Notes: a model not told the origin generated them from the letters alone. A stretch of 17,995 nt of DNA from B1Sed10-231 sp046483385 (GCA_046483385.1 JAWODG010000093.1:1-17995), one strand, 5' to 3'. Shown: positions 1 to 8,446, numbered from the stretch's first letter. Numbers and translations: made by a program.

Positions 1-344
1 CCCTGATCTACTGCGGCCGGCTGCGAAGACCGATGGCGGCGGCGTCAGCGCAAAACGTCCTCAGCGTGACGCCTGGCCACGCCTCCGGGCGTTTTCCGCC
101 TACCGCCTTGCCCTCTTGGCCTTCTCGCTCGCCCTCGTCACGAACAGGGTTCTGGGATACTTTCTTAGCACACCCGGTCTTCTCGCTCAAGACCCACGCC
201 GGACCCGCAGCCGGGGCGAGGTCCGGTTCAACACGCCCGGTTCGGTGGATACTGACCGACGGGCGCCATATCATGGACAAACAGGTTGCAGCAGAGCAAG
301 AAGCCGCGTTACCCCAGGGAGTCGGCAGTCCGGCCTGCACGAAC
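1..344. other. Left-edge region with no supportable gene
   Basis: This stretch precedes the activating-enzyme gene. The activase frame stays open back to position 33, but its translation there is rich in Ser, Pro and Arg, resembles no activase N-terminus and has a weaker G/C bias at third codon positions than the gene body. Open frames on both strands look like chance openings in GC-rich DNA. The only signal I would keep is a sigma70-like promoter candidate at 246-274. I see no RNA gene or repeat. Confidence 0.5.
246..274 (+). promoter_or_regulatory. Candidate sigma70-type promoter for the GRE activating enzyme
   Basis: TGGATA (246-251, 4 of 6 to the -35 consensus) and TATCAT (269-274, 5 of 6 to the -10 consensus) are separated by exactly 17 bp. 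The AT-rich -10 stands out in this GC-rich DNA. Transcription would begin near 281, upstream of the ATG at 345. The ATG at 273 overlaps the -10 box, which argues against it as the start. The architecture resembles the candidate promoter in front of the GRE (TGGACT-17-TACAAT). Seen by eye only, without a statistical score. Confidence 0.35.
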
Positions 345-1286
345 ATGCCCGACAACGCCGCAACGTCCACCATGGGCCGCATCTTCGACATACAGCGCTT
401 CTCCATCCACGACGGGCCGGGGATCCGCACGACGGTGTTCATGAAGGGCTGCCCCCTGCGGTGCGTGTGGTGCCACAACCCGGAAGGCATTAGTGGCGAA
501 CCGCTTTTGTCCTTCCTGCCGAACAAGTGCATCGGCTGCGGCTACTGCCTGCGCGTCTGCCCGGAGGGCGCTCACCGACTGGACGACGACGGCAACCACG
601 TCATAGACCGTGAACGCTGCACCGTTTGCGGAAAGTGCACCGAGGAATGCTACGCGGGGGCTCTGGAGCTGGTGGGGCGCGAGGCGACGGTGCAGGAGGT
701 CCTCGACGAGGTCCTGCGCGACAAGCCGTTCTACGAGACGTCCGGCGGCGGCATGACTCTGTCGGGCGGGGAACCACTGATGCAGCTCGACTTCGCCGCC
801 GCCCTGCTGGAGGGCGGCCAAAGCGCCAACCTCCACTGTGCCGTGGAAACCTGCGGCCACGTCGGTTTCGCTCGTTTCGAGCGCATCCTGCCGGACACGG
901 ACCTGTTGCTCTACGACATCAAAGAGACCGACGCCGAGCGGCATGTCGAGTACACCGGTGTGGACAACGCACGTATCCTGCAAAACTTACGGGAGCTGCA
1001 CGACCGGGGCGCCGCCGTGCTCGTGCGTCTACCCATTATCCCCGGATTGAACGACCGGGACGACCACTTCAGAGCGCTGGCCGAACTGGCCGAGGAACTG
1101 CCGGACCTGGAGGGGTTCGAGGTCCTGCCCTATCACCGGCTGGGAACGTCCAAGCTGGAGCGCTTCGGGATCGAAGATGACCCCCTCGGCGACGTTGAGC
1201 CGCCCGAGAAGGAGACGGTCGCCGGGTGGGTGGAAAGGTTGAGGGAGCTGGGCGTGCCGGTGGTCAACGAGACGGAAAGCGCCTGA
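345..1286 (+). CDS. Glycyl-radical enzyme activating enzyme (radical SAM, PflA family)
   Basis: This cytoplasmic radical SAM protein (313 aa from the chosen start) would put the glycyl radical on the GRE encoded at 2925-5306. The N-terminal segment around residues 11-35 is typical of the family. Three cysteines at C36, C40 and C43 (CxxxCxxC) bind the SAM-cleaving 4Fe-4S cluster. Two ferredoxin-type motifs follow (C62/C65/C68/C72 and C92/C95/C98/C102), an insert found in activases of non-pyruvate GREs and absent from classical PflA. The SAM-binding GGEP motif comes after LSGG. The start is uncertain: ATGs at 273, 345 and 372 share the frame and none has a clear Shine-Dalgarno. I chose 345 because third-position G/C bias drops upstream of it and the candidate -10 box covers 273; 372 is equally possible. 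The gene converges on the FGGY kinase instead of sitting in tandem with its GRE. Family assignment is firm; the partner is inferred from proximity. Confidence 0.93.
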   Translation: MPDNAATSTMGRIFDIQRFSIHDGPGIRTTVFMKGCPLRCVWCHNPEGISGEPLLSFLPNKCIGCGYCLRVCPEGAHRLDDDGNHVIDRERCTVCGKCTEECYAGALELVGREATVQEVLDEVLRDKPFYETSGGGMTLSGGEPLMQLDFAAALLEGGQSANLHCAVETCGHVGFARFERILPDTDLLLYDIKETDAERHVEYTGVDNARILQNLRELHDRGAAVLVRLPIIPGLNDRDDHFRALAELAEELPDLEGFEVLPYHRLGTSKLERFGIEDDPLGDVEPPEKETVAGWVERLRELGVPVVNETESA

Positions 1287-1383
1287 ACGGCCGGGCGCGA
1301 CGGCGCGAGCCCCTCCGGAAAGGCATCCCATGCGTCGCGGTCAGTATCCCTTCGGGGGGGGCGACGTTCCATCGTGGCCGAGG

Positions 1384-2883
1384 TTAGCTGCTCTGCAGGC
1401 GGGCGAAGGCCGGCTTGAGCGCGGGATACAGCGAATCGTAGAGTTCGAACTGGCGGTCGTAGGTCTCGCGGAGCTCGGGGTCGGGCTTCCGGCGACGCCC
1501 GATGTTGATGTTCTCGGTGCCCTCCGCAAGATCATCGAACATGCCGACGCCGACGCCTGCCGCCACCGCGGCTCCAATCGAGGTCGCGTCCGCCGCGTCC
1601 GTCGAGAGTTCCTGTGTCTCGACGCAGCAGATGTCGGCCACCATCTGGCGCCAGACGGCCGACTGACCGCCCCCGCCGATGAGCCGGAGCACCTCAACAG
1701 TGCGGCGCTCGCGAATGACCTCAAGCACCGAGCGGAGGGCGAATGAGACGCCCTCAACGGTGGCTCGCAGGAAGTGCTCCCGTCCGTGGGTCGGGCCGAT
1801 GCCGAAGAAGACTCCCCGGGCGTTGGCGTCGTAGATCGGCGAGCGCTCCCCTTCCAGATAGGGAAGAAAGATGAGACCGTCACTCCCGGCGGGGACCGCG
1901 GCCAGCAACTCGTCCAGGCGGCTGAAGTCCTCCTCACCCAGCAGTTCCATCGCCCAGTCGAGCGACCGGCCGGCGGCCTGCACGGTGCCGAAGACAGCGC
2001 AGTTCCGCCCGTCGAGCGAGGGGAGGTTGAACACGCGCATCCGCTCATCGATGAACGGCTCGTCGGCAACCGACGCTATCCAGGCGGTCGTGCCGATGCA
2101 GCAGTAGATGTCCCCGGTAAGCACCGCGCCGGCCCCGACGCTGGCGCAGGAGCCGTCCCCCCCGCCGGCCACCACCGGTATGCCGTCGGGCAGGCCGAGC
2201 GCATCGGCAGCGCGCCCACAGAGCGTCCCGACGACTTCCGTGGACCCGTGCGGCTCGGGCAGCTTTTCGGGGTCCAGGCCCAGTTCCGTCACCAGCTCCC
2301 GCGCCAGGGCTTGCTTGCGGATGTCCATCCAGTGGGCGTGGGCGGCGTCGGAGTAATCGGTTGTCTCGAACGAGCCGGTCATCCGGCCGACGATGAAGTC
2401 CTTGGCCTGCAGGAAGCGCGCGGCGCCGGTGTAGACCTCCGGCTCGTTTGCCTTGAGCCAGAGCATCTTACACAGCGGGGAACGGGGGTCGAGGACGTTG
2501 CCGCTGGTGCGGTAGACCGCTTCGGCGCCGACGGCCTCCCGCACCAGTTCCATCTCCTGCCCGGCCCGTGAGTCGGAGTGGATCATATGGGGCCGGAGGG
2601 GCTCTCCGTCCGCGCCGACGGCCAGGCAGCCCAGCATCTGCCCGCTGACGCCGATGCCGGCCACCCGAGAACGGAACTCCGGATGGCGCTCAATCAACGC
2701 TCGTGTATTGGAGCGGACCCCCGACCACCAGTCCTCAGGATCCTGCTCGGCCACCCCGCCGGGTCCGTAGTGCGTCCGATGCTCTGAGGCCACCGAGTCC
2801 AACAACATGCCGAGCGAATCCATCAGGGAACTCTTCGTGCCGCTGGTGCCGACGTCGTGGGCGAGAATGAGGTCTTCCGGCAT
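1384..2883 (-). CDS. FGGY-family carbohydrate kinase, XylB-like
   Basis: ATP-dependent cytoplasmic kinase of the FGGY family (499 aa, the usual length), phosphorylating a ketose or polyol. The phosphate-binding motif DVGTSGTK starts at D10. A xylulokinase-like GVSGQM segment lies near residues 78-83. The likely catalytic Asp is D243 in GGGDGSC, and the C-terminal adenosine-binding GGGGQS segment is present. The start at 2883 is preferred over the in-frame one at 2913 because GAGGAG (2893-2898) lies 9 nt upstream of it, and the protein then begins directly with the FGGY N-terminal strand. It follows the GRE by 41 bp, so co-transcription is likely. The subfamily resembles xylulokinase, but the substrate cannot be read from sequence. 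It could act on the product of the FucI-like isomerase, since the second kinase in the window is a distinct rhamnulokinase. Confidence 0.9.
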   Translation of the reverse strand: MPEDLILAHDVGTSGTKSSLMDSLGMLLDSVASEHRTHYGPGGVAEQDPEDWWSGVRSNTRALIERHPEFRSRVAGIGVSGQMLGCLAVGADGEPLRPHMIHSDSRAGQEMELVREAVGAEAVYRTSGNVLDPRSPLCKMLWLKANEPEVYTGAARFLQAKDFIVGRMTGSFETTDYSDAAHAHWMDIRKQALARELVTELGLDPEKLPEPHGSTEVVGTLCGRAADALGLPDGIPVVAGGGDGSCASVGAGAVLTGDIYCCIGTTAWIASVADEPFIDERMRVFNLPSLDGRNCAVFGTVQAAGRSLDWAMELLGEEDFSRLDELLAAVPAGSDGLIFLPYLEGERSPIYDANARGVFFGIGPTHGREHFLRATVEGVSFALRSVLEVIRERRTVEVLRLIGGGGQSAVWRQMVADICCVETQELSTDAADATSIGAAVAAGVGVGMFDDLAEGTENINIGRRRKPDPELRETYDRQFELYDSLYPALKPAFARLQSS

Positions 2884-2892
2884 GAGAGGGAA

Positions 2893-2898
2893 CTCCTC
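2893..2898 (-). promoter_or_regulatory. Shine-Dalgarno that fixes the FGGY kinase start
   Basis: Reading the minus strand, GAGGAG sits 9 nt before the ATG at 2883. The alternative in-frame start at 2913 has no comparable site. Confidence 0.6.
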
Positions 2899-2924
2899 TG
2901 AGGAATCGTGCACAAGGGACGGCG

Positions 2925-5306
2925 TCAGGCGTGCACCGCCTCCTGGGAGGTGCGCTCGATGATCTCGTCCTGGAGCTTGCGGTCGAGGTTGGTGAAGTAC
3001 TCGCAGAAGCCGGCCACGCGCACGATGACGTGCCGGTAGCGGTCCGGGGCCTGCTGCGCCTTCCTCAGGACGTCCTCCCCGACCATGTTGATCTGTATCT
3101 GCAGGCCGCCCTCGTCCACGTAGGTGCGCATCAGGGACTCCAGCACGTCCGGTCCGCTCACCAGGCTCGGGTTCAGCTTAAGGTTGAACGCGCAGCCGCC
3201 CGTCAGCCAGGAGTAGTCCAGCTTCGTGACGGAACTGAGCAGGGAGGTGGGTCCGCTGACGTCCTTGCCCTGGGAAGGTCCCAGTGCGTCGCTGATAGGG
3301 TCGCCGCGGAATCGCCCGTTGGGCGTGGCCGCCGTCACCTCGCCCCGTCGGACGTGGCTGGTGTAGCTGAACATGTTCGGCGCCGGGACAGCCGGAATGG
3401 ACGGCTCGTAGCCGTGCACGGCCCGAACGTACGTGTCGTAAACCTTTTCTGCTATCTCGTCCACGTCCTCGATATCATTGCCGTAGGCTGGCGTGCCCCG
3501 CTCAAGCAACTGCCGGACGGACTCGCTCCCGGCGAAGTTCTCCTCCAGGGTCTCCTTGAGTTCGGCCAGCGTCAACTCACCCCGCTGATAGACGTACGTT
3601 TTTACGGCCGAAAGGCTGTCCACGGCGGTGCCCAGTCCCATCGAGCCGACGGCGAAGATGGTGGGGTAGCGCGCCCCGCCGCGGCAGATGTCGGTGCCCT
3701 TCTCCAGGCAGTCGTCCACCAGCGCCGACGCGTAGGGGTCGTAGCGTTCCCGGCGAGCCTGTTTGTGCCTCTCCACGGCTGCATCCAGCAGCGCCCGCAC
3801 GCGATGCTCCACCTGCTTCAGGTAAGCGGCCAGAAAGTCGTCGAAGGTCCCAAGCGATTCCAGTTCGCCGGTCCGCGCGCCTTCCTCGCCGGCGTAGTCA
3901 ACCGCCCCGTTATTCAGCACTGACTCGATCATACCGGGGAAAACCACGGTCCCGGCGCCGCCCCAGGTCGGTTGCTTGCCCTGCAGCATGACCTCCACGC
4001 AGCCCATGGGGTAGTAGTCACGGGCGTCCTCCACCGGATAGCCGGACCTGACCAGCCCGGGCACCATGACCTCGTCGTTGTAGACCTGAGGCTGACCGAA
4101 ACCGAGCCGGACGACTTCCACGATGCGCTCCCACAGTTCGTCCGGCGTCCCCTCGTGCACGCGGACGCAGGTGTTGGGATAGGGCTCCTTCGCGGCAGCC
4201 ACTACGTCCAGGCACATGTAGGACAGCTCGTTCGTGGCGTCGTTGCCGGCGCCGTCCACTCCGGCCAGGCAGGCGCTCTGGACGGTGCGCATGTGGGGCT
4301 CGTTGACTTTCAGCCACACGCACTCCAGCAATTCCGCGGCCTCCTCACGTGTGATGCGCCCTCCTGCCAGCTCTCGCTCGTAGAACGGATAGAGATACTG
4401 ATCGAGCCGCCCGAGCGAGAGGGCCGCCCCACCGCCGATGTTGCCGATGATATGGAGCATCCACGTGAGCTGGAGCGCCTCCCGGAAGGTCTCCGGCGCG
4501 CCTTCGGCGACGTCATCGCAGATGGTGGCCATCCGCCTCAACTCCGCGGAGCGCGCTTCGGGCACCTCCGCCCGCCCCGCCTGGTCCCGCAACGTCCCCG
4601 CGTAGCGGCGAACGAAACGTATGGCGGCCTCGACCGCGATATGAGTCGACTCGTAGAAGAGGGTCCTTTCTTCGGTTTCCGCGCGGGCCTTCCGCTCCTC
4701 TATCTCCCGCAGGATGTCGCCGAGTCCGCGCCGCACGCCCTTGCCGTAGTTGAGGTGCAGGTGGTTGGAGGCGAACCAGGGCAACTCCCTGAGGTTCTCT
4801 CGGACTTCCTCCCCGTAGTCGAACTCGAAATGCTGCTCCAGCACGCGGTATATCTCGGAGTAGGTGACGCGCTCGTCGTCGCTGTACTCGCCCTCCAGGC
4901 GGCGGGCGATCTCCTGAAGGTCGTCGAACGATATGTTGGCGTCGTAGTGGTCGCGCGCCATCAGCGCCCAGCGGGCAGGCCCGGGGCGGTCATCACCGTC
5001 CTCCTTTGCCCCAAAGTGGGCGGCGACGACGCGGCGGGCCTCGTCCAGCCGTTCCGTGAAGGGAGGCAGGCCCTCGGCCAGCGGCCACATGCCGACGATG
5101 GAACCGGCCACGAGTTCATACGGCAGCACGACCTGTTCCACGCTGTCGAGCAGGTGGGCGAAGGCTCTGGCGCGACGGATGGGCGCAGGCTCACCTTTCG
5201 TCTCGCGCAGCGACTCGTTGACCAGGGTGTAGAACGTGGTGTAGCGAACGCCCGCGTCGTTCATCTGGTGGATGTGCTGCCTCAGCTTCCGGCTGCGCTC
5301 TCTCAT
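2925..5306 (-). CDS. Glycyl radical enzyme (PFL-like family, reaction unassigned)
   Basis: Cytoplasmic, oxygen-sensitive GRE (793 aa, normal length). The active-site thiyl Cys is C436 in GCVEV, followed by E438, the Glu expected in GRE eliminases. The C-terminal glycyl loop RVAGFCEYF carries the radical at G766, 28 residues from the end. H182 (in NHLHLNYGKG) matches the substrate-side His region of GRE dehydratases. Only one Cys is present at the active site, unlike the Cys-Cys of pyruvate formate-lyase. The GGGAALSLGRLDQY stretch has A294-A295 where, from memory, glycerol and propanediol dehydratases have His-Ser, so those functions are doubtful. The start at 5306 is chosen because GGAAGG lies 6 nt upstream and the protein then begins like other GREs. 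The ATG at 5375 and GTG at 5438 overlap or precede a candidate promoter. Neighbours are a sugar kinase and a beta-helix gene, with the activase nearby on the opposite strand. Substrate is unknown. Confidence 0.93.
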   Translation of the reverse strand: MRERSRKLRQHIHQMNDAGVRYTTFYTLVNESLRETKGEPAPIRRARAFAHLLDSVEQVVLPYELVAGSIVGMWPLAEGLPPFTERLDEARRVVAAHFGAKEDGDDRPGPARWALMARDHYDANISFDDLQEIARRLEGEYSDDERVTYSEIYRVLEQHFEFDYGEEVRENLRELPWFASNHLHLNYGKGVRRGLGDILREIEERKARAETEERTLFYESTHIAVEAAIRFVRRYAGTLRDQAGRAEVPEARSAELRRMATICDDVAEGAPETFREALQLTWMLHIIGNIGGGAALSLGRLDQYLYPFYERELAGGRITREEAAELLECVWLKVNEPHMRTVQSACLAGVDGAGNDATNELSYMCLDVVAAAKEPYPNTCVRVHEGTPDELWERIVEVVRLGFGQPQVYNDEVMVPGLVRSGYPVEDARDYYPMGCVEVMLQGKQPTWGGAGTVVFPGMIESVLNNGAVDYAGEEGARTGELESLGTFDDFLAAYLKQVEHRVRALLDAAVERHKQARRERYDPYASALVDDCLEKGTDICRGGARYPTIFAVGSMGLGTAVDSLSAVKTYVYQRGELTLAELKETLEENFAGSESVRQLLERGTPAYGNDIEDVDEIAEKVYDTYVRAVHGYEPSIPAVPAPNMFSYTSHVRRGEVTAATPNGRFRGDPISDALGPSQGKDVSGPTSLLSSVTKLDYSWLTGGCAFNLKLNPSLVSGPDVLESLMRTYVDEGGLQIQINMVGEDVLRKAQQAPDRYRHVIVRVAGFCEYFTNLDRKLQDEIIERTSQEAVHA

Positions 5307-5312
5307 ATTCGC

Positions 5313-5318
5313 CCTTCC
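5313..5318 (-). promoter_or_regulatory. Shine-Dalgarno supporting the GRE start at 5306
   Basis: GGAAGG on the minus strand lies 6 nt before the ATG at 5306. The alternative ATG at 5375 has GGGAG only 3 nt away, too close to be efficient. Confidence 0.5.
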
Positions 5319-5345
5319 GTCCGGCCCACGGTTACCCTTGTCTTC

Positions 5346-5374
5346 ATTGTAGAAGCTGCGGAGGGCTGAGTCCA
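5346..5374 (-). promoter_or_regulatory. Candidate sigma70-type promoter for the GRE
   Basis: On the minus strand TGGACT (5374-5369, 4 of 6) and TACAAT (5351-5346, 5 of 6) are 17 bp apart, within the 147-bp gap between beta-helix gene A and the GRE. Transcription would begin near 5339, leaving a leader of about 33 nt with the Shine-Dalgarno and the ATG at 5306. It matches the layout of the activase promoter candidate at 246-274. By eye only. Confidence 0.35.
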
Positions 5375-5453
5375 TTATCTCCCGGGACTCGGCCCGGTAT
5401 CCCGCGTTCGTCCACCACAGCCAGGAGCATTGCGTCACACAGTCAGCATCGGA

Positions 5454-8312
5454 CTACGGACCGGTGAACTCGAACGCTCCCGCGTCACGGCGCTCCCCGT
5501 TGACCGGATTGCCCGCGAAGTCCCGGAACTGGGGCCCGTTAAACTCCCACTCGTAGAGTTCGTCGATGGTGGTATGGGCGTCCTCAAGAGTGCCCCGGGC
5601 GACGCGGAGGAACTCGAGTGTACCGGCCAGATGCGTCTGCCCCGGCCCGCCGCCGACCAGGAAGTCGGCCTTGCTGCTGAGGTTGCCCGCCGGCATGGCG
5701 CCGACGAACCGGCCGCTGTCAAGACGTCCGTCCACGTAGATGCGTATGCCGTCGGGGGCCGAGCGGTCCGCCTCGGCTATCACGTGGTGCCAGCGGCCGT
5801 CGTTGATGCGCGTTCGCCCGGCACGCCGGGCCGCATCGCGTCCGCCCTCGCGCAGCCGCAGGCGCACCCGGCCCTCATCGTCCACCTCCAGGATGTAGCC
5901 GGCCTCGTCGGCCTTGCCGGCGATGAGGCCGCCCGAATGCCCCTCGGCGGTCTTGAGGTAGGCTTCGATGAGGAAGTTGTTGGTGTCCATGTCCAGCGTG
6001 CGGCGCTCTTCCTCAGGCACAGTGAGGGTCCTCGTCCGCCGCCGTCGCCTGATCTCCATGGTGTGGTCCCCGCTGAGGTCTTCCGCGGGGCAACGGGCGT
6101 ACTGGTCCCGGCCGTTCAACGTCAGGGCGCCGTCCACCCAGTCCTCCAACGGCCCGAGCCCGTAGTCGTCCGCGTCCACCCCGACCGCAGTCAGCGGGTA
6201 CCGGGGCATCATGTAATAGCTCTCCCGGCGGGTGTAGTAGGGCCGCAGGTACCAGTGGTCGTCGATGATGCGCGTGGGGTCCACGTTGTTTCGCCGGAAC
6301 TGCCACTCCCCCACCACGCCGTAGAGGGACCAGGGCACGAACGTTTTGACGCCGTAGTCGATGGCTGGGGAGTCGGCGGTGAGACGAAAGTCGTGCGCCT
6401 CCGCATCGCGCACGGGCGAATCCTCCACCGCCTTGCCCACGTCGCCGGCGAGTGCGCCTCTCTGCGTGAGGGCGCGCCGGTAGGTCTCCATCGCAGCGTG
6501 GCGGGTCCCGTCAGCCTCGAAGACGGCGAACTCGCGCGGCAGCTTGTGGAAGATGTTGCGCGCCACGGCGGTCGTCTCGTGGGCGAACACGTTGGACTGC
6601 GGCCCGACGTGCTCGATGTTAGGTGCCTCCTCTCCGCGCGCCGGACGACCGTGGAAGAACACCCACTCCGAGAGGTCCAGCCAAAGAGAGCCGAGGAAGG
6701 CATCGCGGCCCGCCTGAGGGGCCTGTCGCCGGCTGCCGACGGCGAACTTGTAGATGGTGTTATTGAAAATAGTGTTCTGAAGGCTGTGCACTTCCTGGAG
6801 GGCCGACGTGTTGCACAGCGGGCTGGTCAGGTCGTTGCTCTTGCCCCAGGCCACGTTGTTGAAGACGTAGTTCTTGAACGAACCGTCCAGGTAGTAGGCG
6901 AACGCAAACCGGGCGGTCGTGTGCGTCCGCTCGGAGGCGGGCTGGTCCTTGCGCAGGACGTGGTTCCGGTGCCAGTAGCCGCCCGGGTTGCCCGAGATGT
7001 TGCTGTAAACATAAAAGGGGCCGCCCTGCCACGTCTCGATGCCGCCCCAGTCGTTCGTTCCCAGCAGCGGATCGACCACCTTATTGTGATGGACGAGCAT
7101 GCGGCTGAGCGGCGCGTCCCGGTCCGACCCGGAAGGCTTGCCGCCGAACAGGAACAGGCCCGCCCCGAAGATTCGGTCCAGGATGTTGCCCGCGATCTCG
7201 GCGGTCTCCGGGAAGGTATTGATGACGGCCTGACCGTGGTGGGGCCAGGCCAGTGGACGGAACCCGACGTGGAACATGCGGTTGCGCATGATCCGCACCT
7301 CCCCGAGCCGGCCGTCCGGAAAGCCGCGCTTCCCGGACAGGATGTCGATCGCCCCGTGGTCGGTCCACGCGATGTCGTTGTCCCTGACGACAACTTCGTC
7401 AATGCTGTCTCCCTCGGCCAGCGGCTGCACATGCACCGCCTTCGCCAGGTGCTCGAATCGGCAGTTGGCCACCCGCAGGTCGCGACCTTCGCCCCAGAAG
7501 CGGATCGCCGCGTTGTCGATGTCCCTTGTGCCGTCGTCGGGGGCCCACATGTCCCAGTGGACGTTGGTAAAGCGAAAGGTCAGGCCGCTCACGTGCACGT
7601 GGCTCACGTTCTCGAGGTCCACCAGGTTGAGATGTCTGGCGACCTCAACGCGGGATTCGTTAGGGTCCCGCTCGTCGGGCAGGCGCACGAACAGGCGTCC
7701 GCCATCGCCCTCGCGGCGGAACCAGAACTCTCCGGGCTCGTCGAGGTATCGAGGGTTGTCCTCCAGGTAGTAGCGCAAGTGAGGGGTGTATCTGACCCGC
7801 TCGTGCCTGCCCCGGAAGACCAGCCCGCGCTTCTCCGGATCGAAGTCCACGATCCGGCAGGGCGCCGGCGTGCCCATCACGCCCTCCCACTCGGCCCAGA
7901 TGTGGCCGCCCTCGTAGTACTCCGGCTCGCGGGTCAGGTGTTCGGGGTCAATGCCCACGAAGAGGCCTTCGGGCACGTCTTCGGCCTCGCGTTTTTCCAC
8001 GTCGTCCCACGTCCACCACTCACTTTTGACGTCGTCGGGGTTGCTCACCGTCCAGTTGGGCGTGCGGGCCAGCTTCAGGCGGTTCACCTCGTCGCCCCGG
8101 ACCTCCCAGGCGCATCGGGGCGCGAAGGGGATGTCGGCATACCAGACCTTCTCCGGCTCCGAGATGTGCGGCGCGGTCTCGGCGTCGCCACGGCGCCAGC
8201 CGGTGACAAGTTCGGAGCCGGCGATGACGGGCTCGCCCGGAGTTGCGCCCGCTGATACCAGACCGGCCAACATCACGATGCACAAGATCATAGGACGCCC
8301 TCGCTTCGCCAT
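5454..8312 (-). CDS. Secreted right-handed beta-helix protein with C-terminal LamG domain (paralogue A)
   Basis: Large exported protein (952 aa), probably a polysaccharide-binding or -cleaving enzyme. A signal peptide (residues 1-21, basic MAKRGRP then hydrophobic, cleavage after VSA) leads into a segment shared with paralogue B (EPEKVWYADI; HLTREPEYY). From about residue 236 to 520 there are beta-helix-type turns rich in Asn, Gly and His, such as GGIETWQGGP and LVHHNKV. A LamG/concanavalin-like domain (about 727-917) contains WHHVIAEADRS and YVDGRL. The start at 8312 is preferred because GGAG lies 8 nt upstream and the signal peptide begins there; the frame is open to 8360. Compared with B it lacks about 108 residues just after the signal peptide. 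A run of arginines near residue 755 (RRRRRTR) is unlike B. The enzymatic activity is not identifiable; lyase, glycoside hydrolase and pure binding roles are all possible. Confidence 0.88.
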   Translation of the reverse strand: MAKRGRPMILCIVMLAGLVSAGATPGEPVIAGSELVTGWRRGDAETAPHISEPEKVWYADIPFAPRCAWEVRGDEVNRLKLARTPNWTVSNPDDVKSEWWTWDDVEKREAEDVPEGLFVGIDPEHLTREPEYYEGGHIWAEWEGVMGTPAPCRIVDFDPEKRGLVFRGRHERVRYTPHLRYYLEDNPRYLDEPGEFWFRREGDGGRLFVRLPDERDPNESRVEVARHLNLVDLENVSHVHVSGLTFRFTNVHWDMWAPDDGTRDIDNAAIRFWGEGRDLRVANCRFEHLAKAVHVQPLAEGDSIDEVVVRDNDIAWTDHGAIDILSGKRGFPDGRLGEVRIMRNRMFHVGFRPLAWPHHGQAVINTFPETAEIAGNILDRIFGAGLFLFGGKPSGSDRDAPLSRMLVHHNKVVDPLLGTNDWGGIETWQGGPFYVYSNISGNPGGYWHRNHVLRKDQPASERTHTTARFAFAYYLDGSFKNYVFNNVAWGKSNDLTSPLCNTSALQEVHSLQNTIFNNTIYKFAVGSRRQAPQAGRDAFLGSLWLDLSEWVFFHGRPARGEEAPNIEHVGPQSNVFAHETTAVARNIFHKLPREFAVFEADGTRHAAMETYRRALTQRGALAGDVGKAVEDSPVRDAEAHDFRLTADSPAIDYGVKTFVPWSLYGVVGEWQFRRNNVDPTRIIDDHWYLRPYYTRRESYYMMPRYPLTAVGVDADDYGLGPLEDWVDGALTLNGRDQYARCPAEDLSGDHTMEIRRRRRTRTLTVPEEERRTLDMDTNNFLIEAYLKTAEGHSGGLIAGKADEAGYILEVDDEGRVRLRLREGGRDAARRAGRTRINDGRWHHVIAEADRSAPDGIRIYVDGRLDSGRFVGAMPAGNLSSKADFLVGGGPGQTHLAGTLEFLRVARGTLEDAHTTIDELYEWEFNGPQFRDFAGNPVNGERRDAGAFEFTGP

Positions 8313-8389
8313 TCCACGTGCTCCATCCGGGCACCGCGCCCGCCAGCAAGTGAAGTGCATACCAGGTTAATCCGCGCCTTCATACCGGC

Positions 8390-8417
8390 ATCGTACCACG
8401 TTTCCGCCGCGCCGCAA
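8390..8417 (-). promoter_or_regulatory. Weak promoter candidate before beta-helix gene A
   Basis: On the minus strand TTGCGG (8417-8412) and TACGAT (8395-8390) are 16 bp apart, in the 134-bp gap between the gene remnants and beta-helix gene A. Matches are only partial (TTG for the -35, 4 of 6 for the -10). Listed because this gap separates the gene from the run upstream. Confidence 0.2.
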
Positions 8418-8446
8418 TCTGACGCCCGCCCGGGGCCGCTCGCACG

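Noticed and set aside
116..493. A plus-strand ORF of 125 codons with a hydrophobic stretch near its start, suggesting a membrane protein.
   Set aside because: It overlaps the activase in another frame, its remainder is Arg/His/Pro-rich as in frame shadows, and no start signal is present.
1287..1383. CGCGACG/CGTCGCG inverted repeat between the two convergent genes as a bidirectional terminator.
   Set aside because: Only 7 bp of stem with a 30-nt loop and no U-run on either strand; such matches are expected by chance in GC-rich DNA.
5307..5438. The longer GRE form starting at 5438 (GTG) or 5375 (ATG).
   Set aside because: The added residues match no GRE N-terminus and the 5375 start has a Shine-Dalgarno only 3 nt away. 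A promoter candidate covers the region and GGAAGG correctly spaces the ATG at 5306.
5430..8255. A 941-codon open frame on the plus strand opposite beta-helix gene A, and similar long antisense frames elsewhere.
   Set aside because: High G/C at third codon positions leaves antisense frames open. The translation is Val/Ala/Arg/His-rich with no domain or signal, whereas the minus-strand frame has clear domains.
8288..8383. A 31-codon ORF on the minus strand overlapping the start of beta-helix gene A, possibly a leader peptide.
   Set aside because: No Shine-Dalgarno, no regulatory hairpins and no run of a single amino acid. It is likely a chance ORF.
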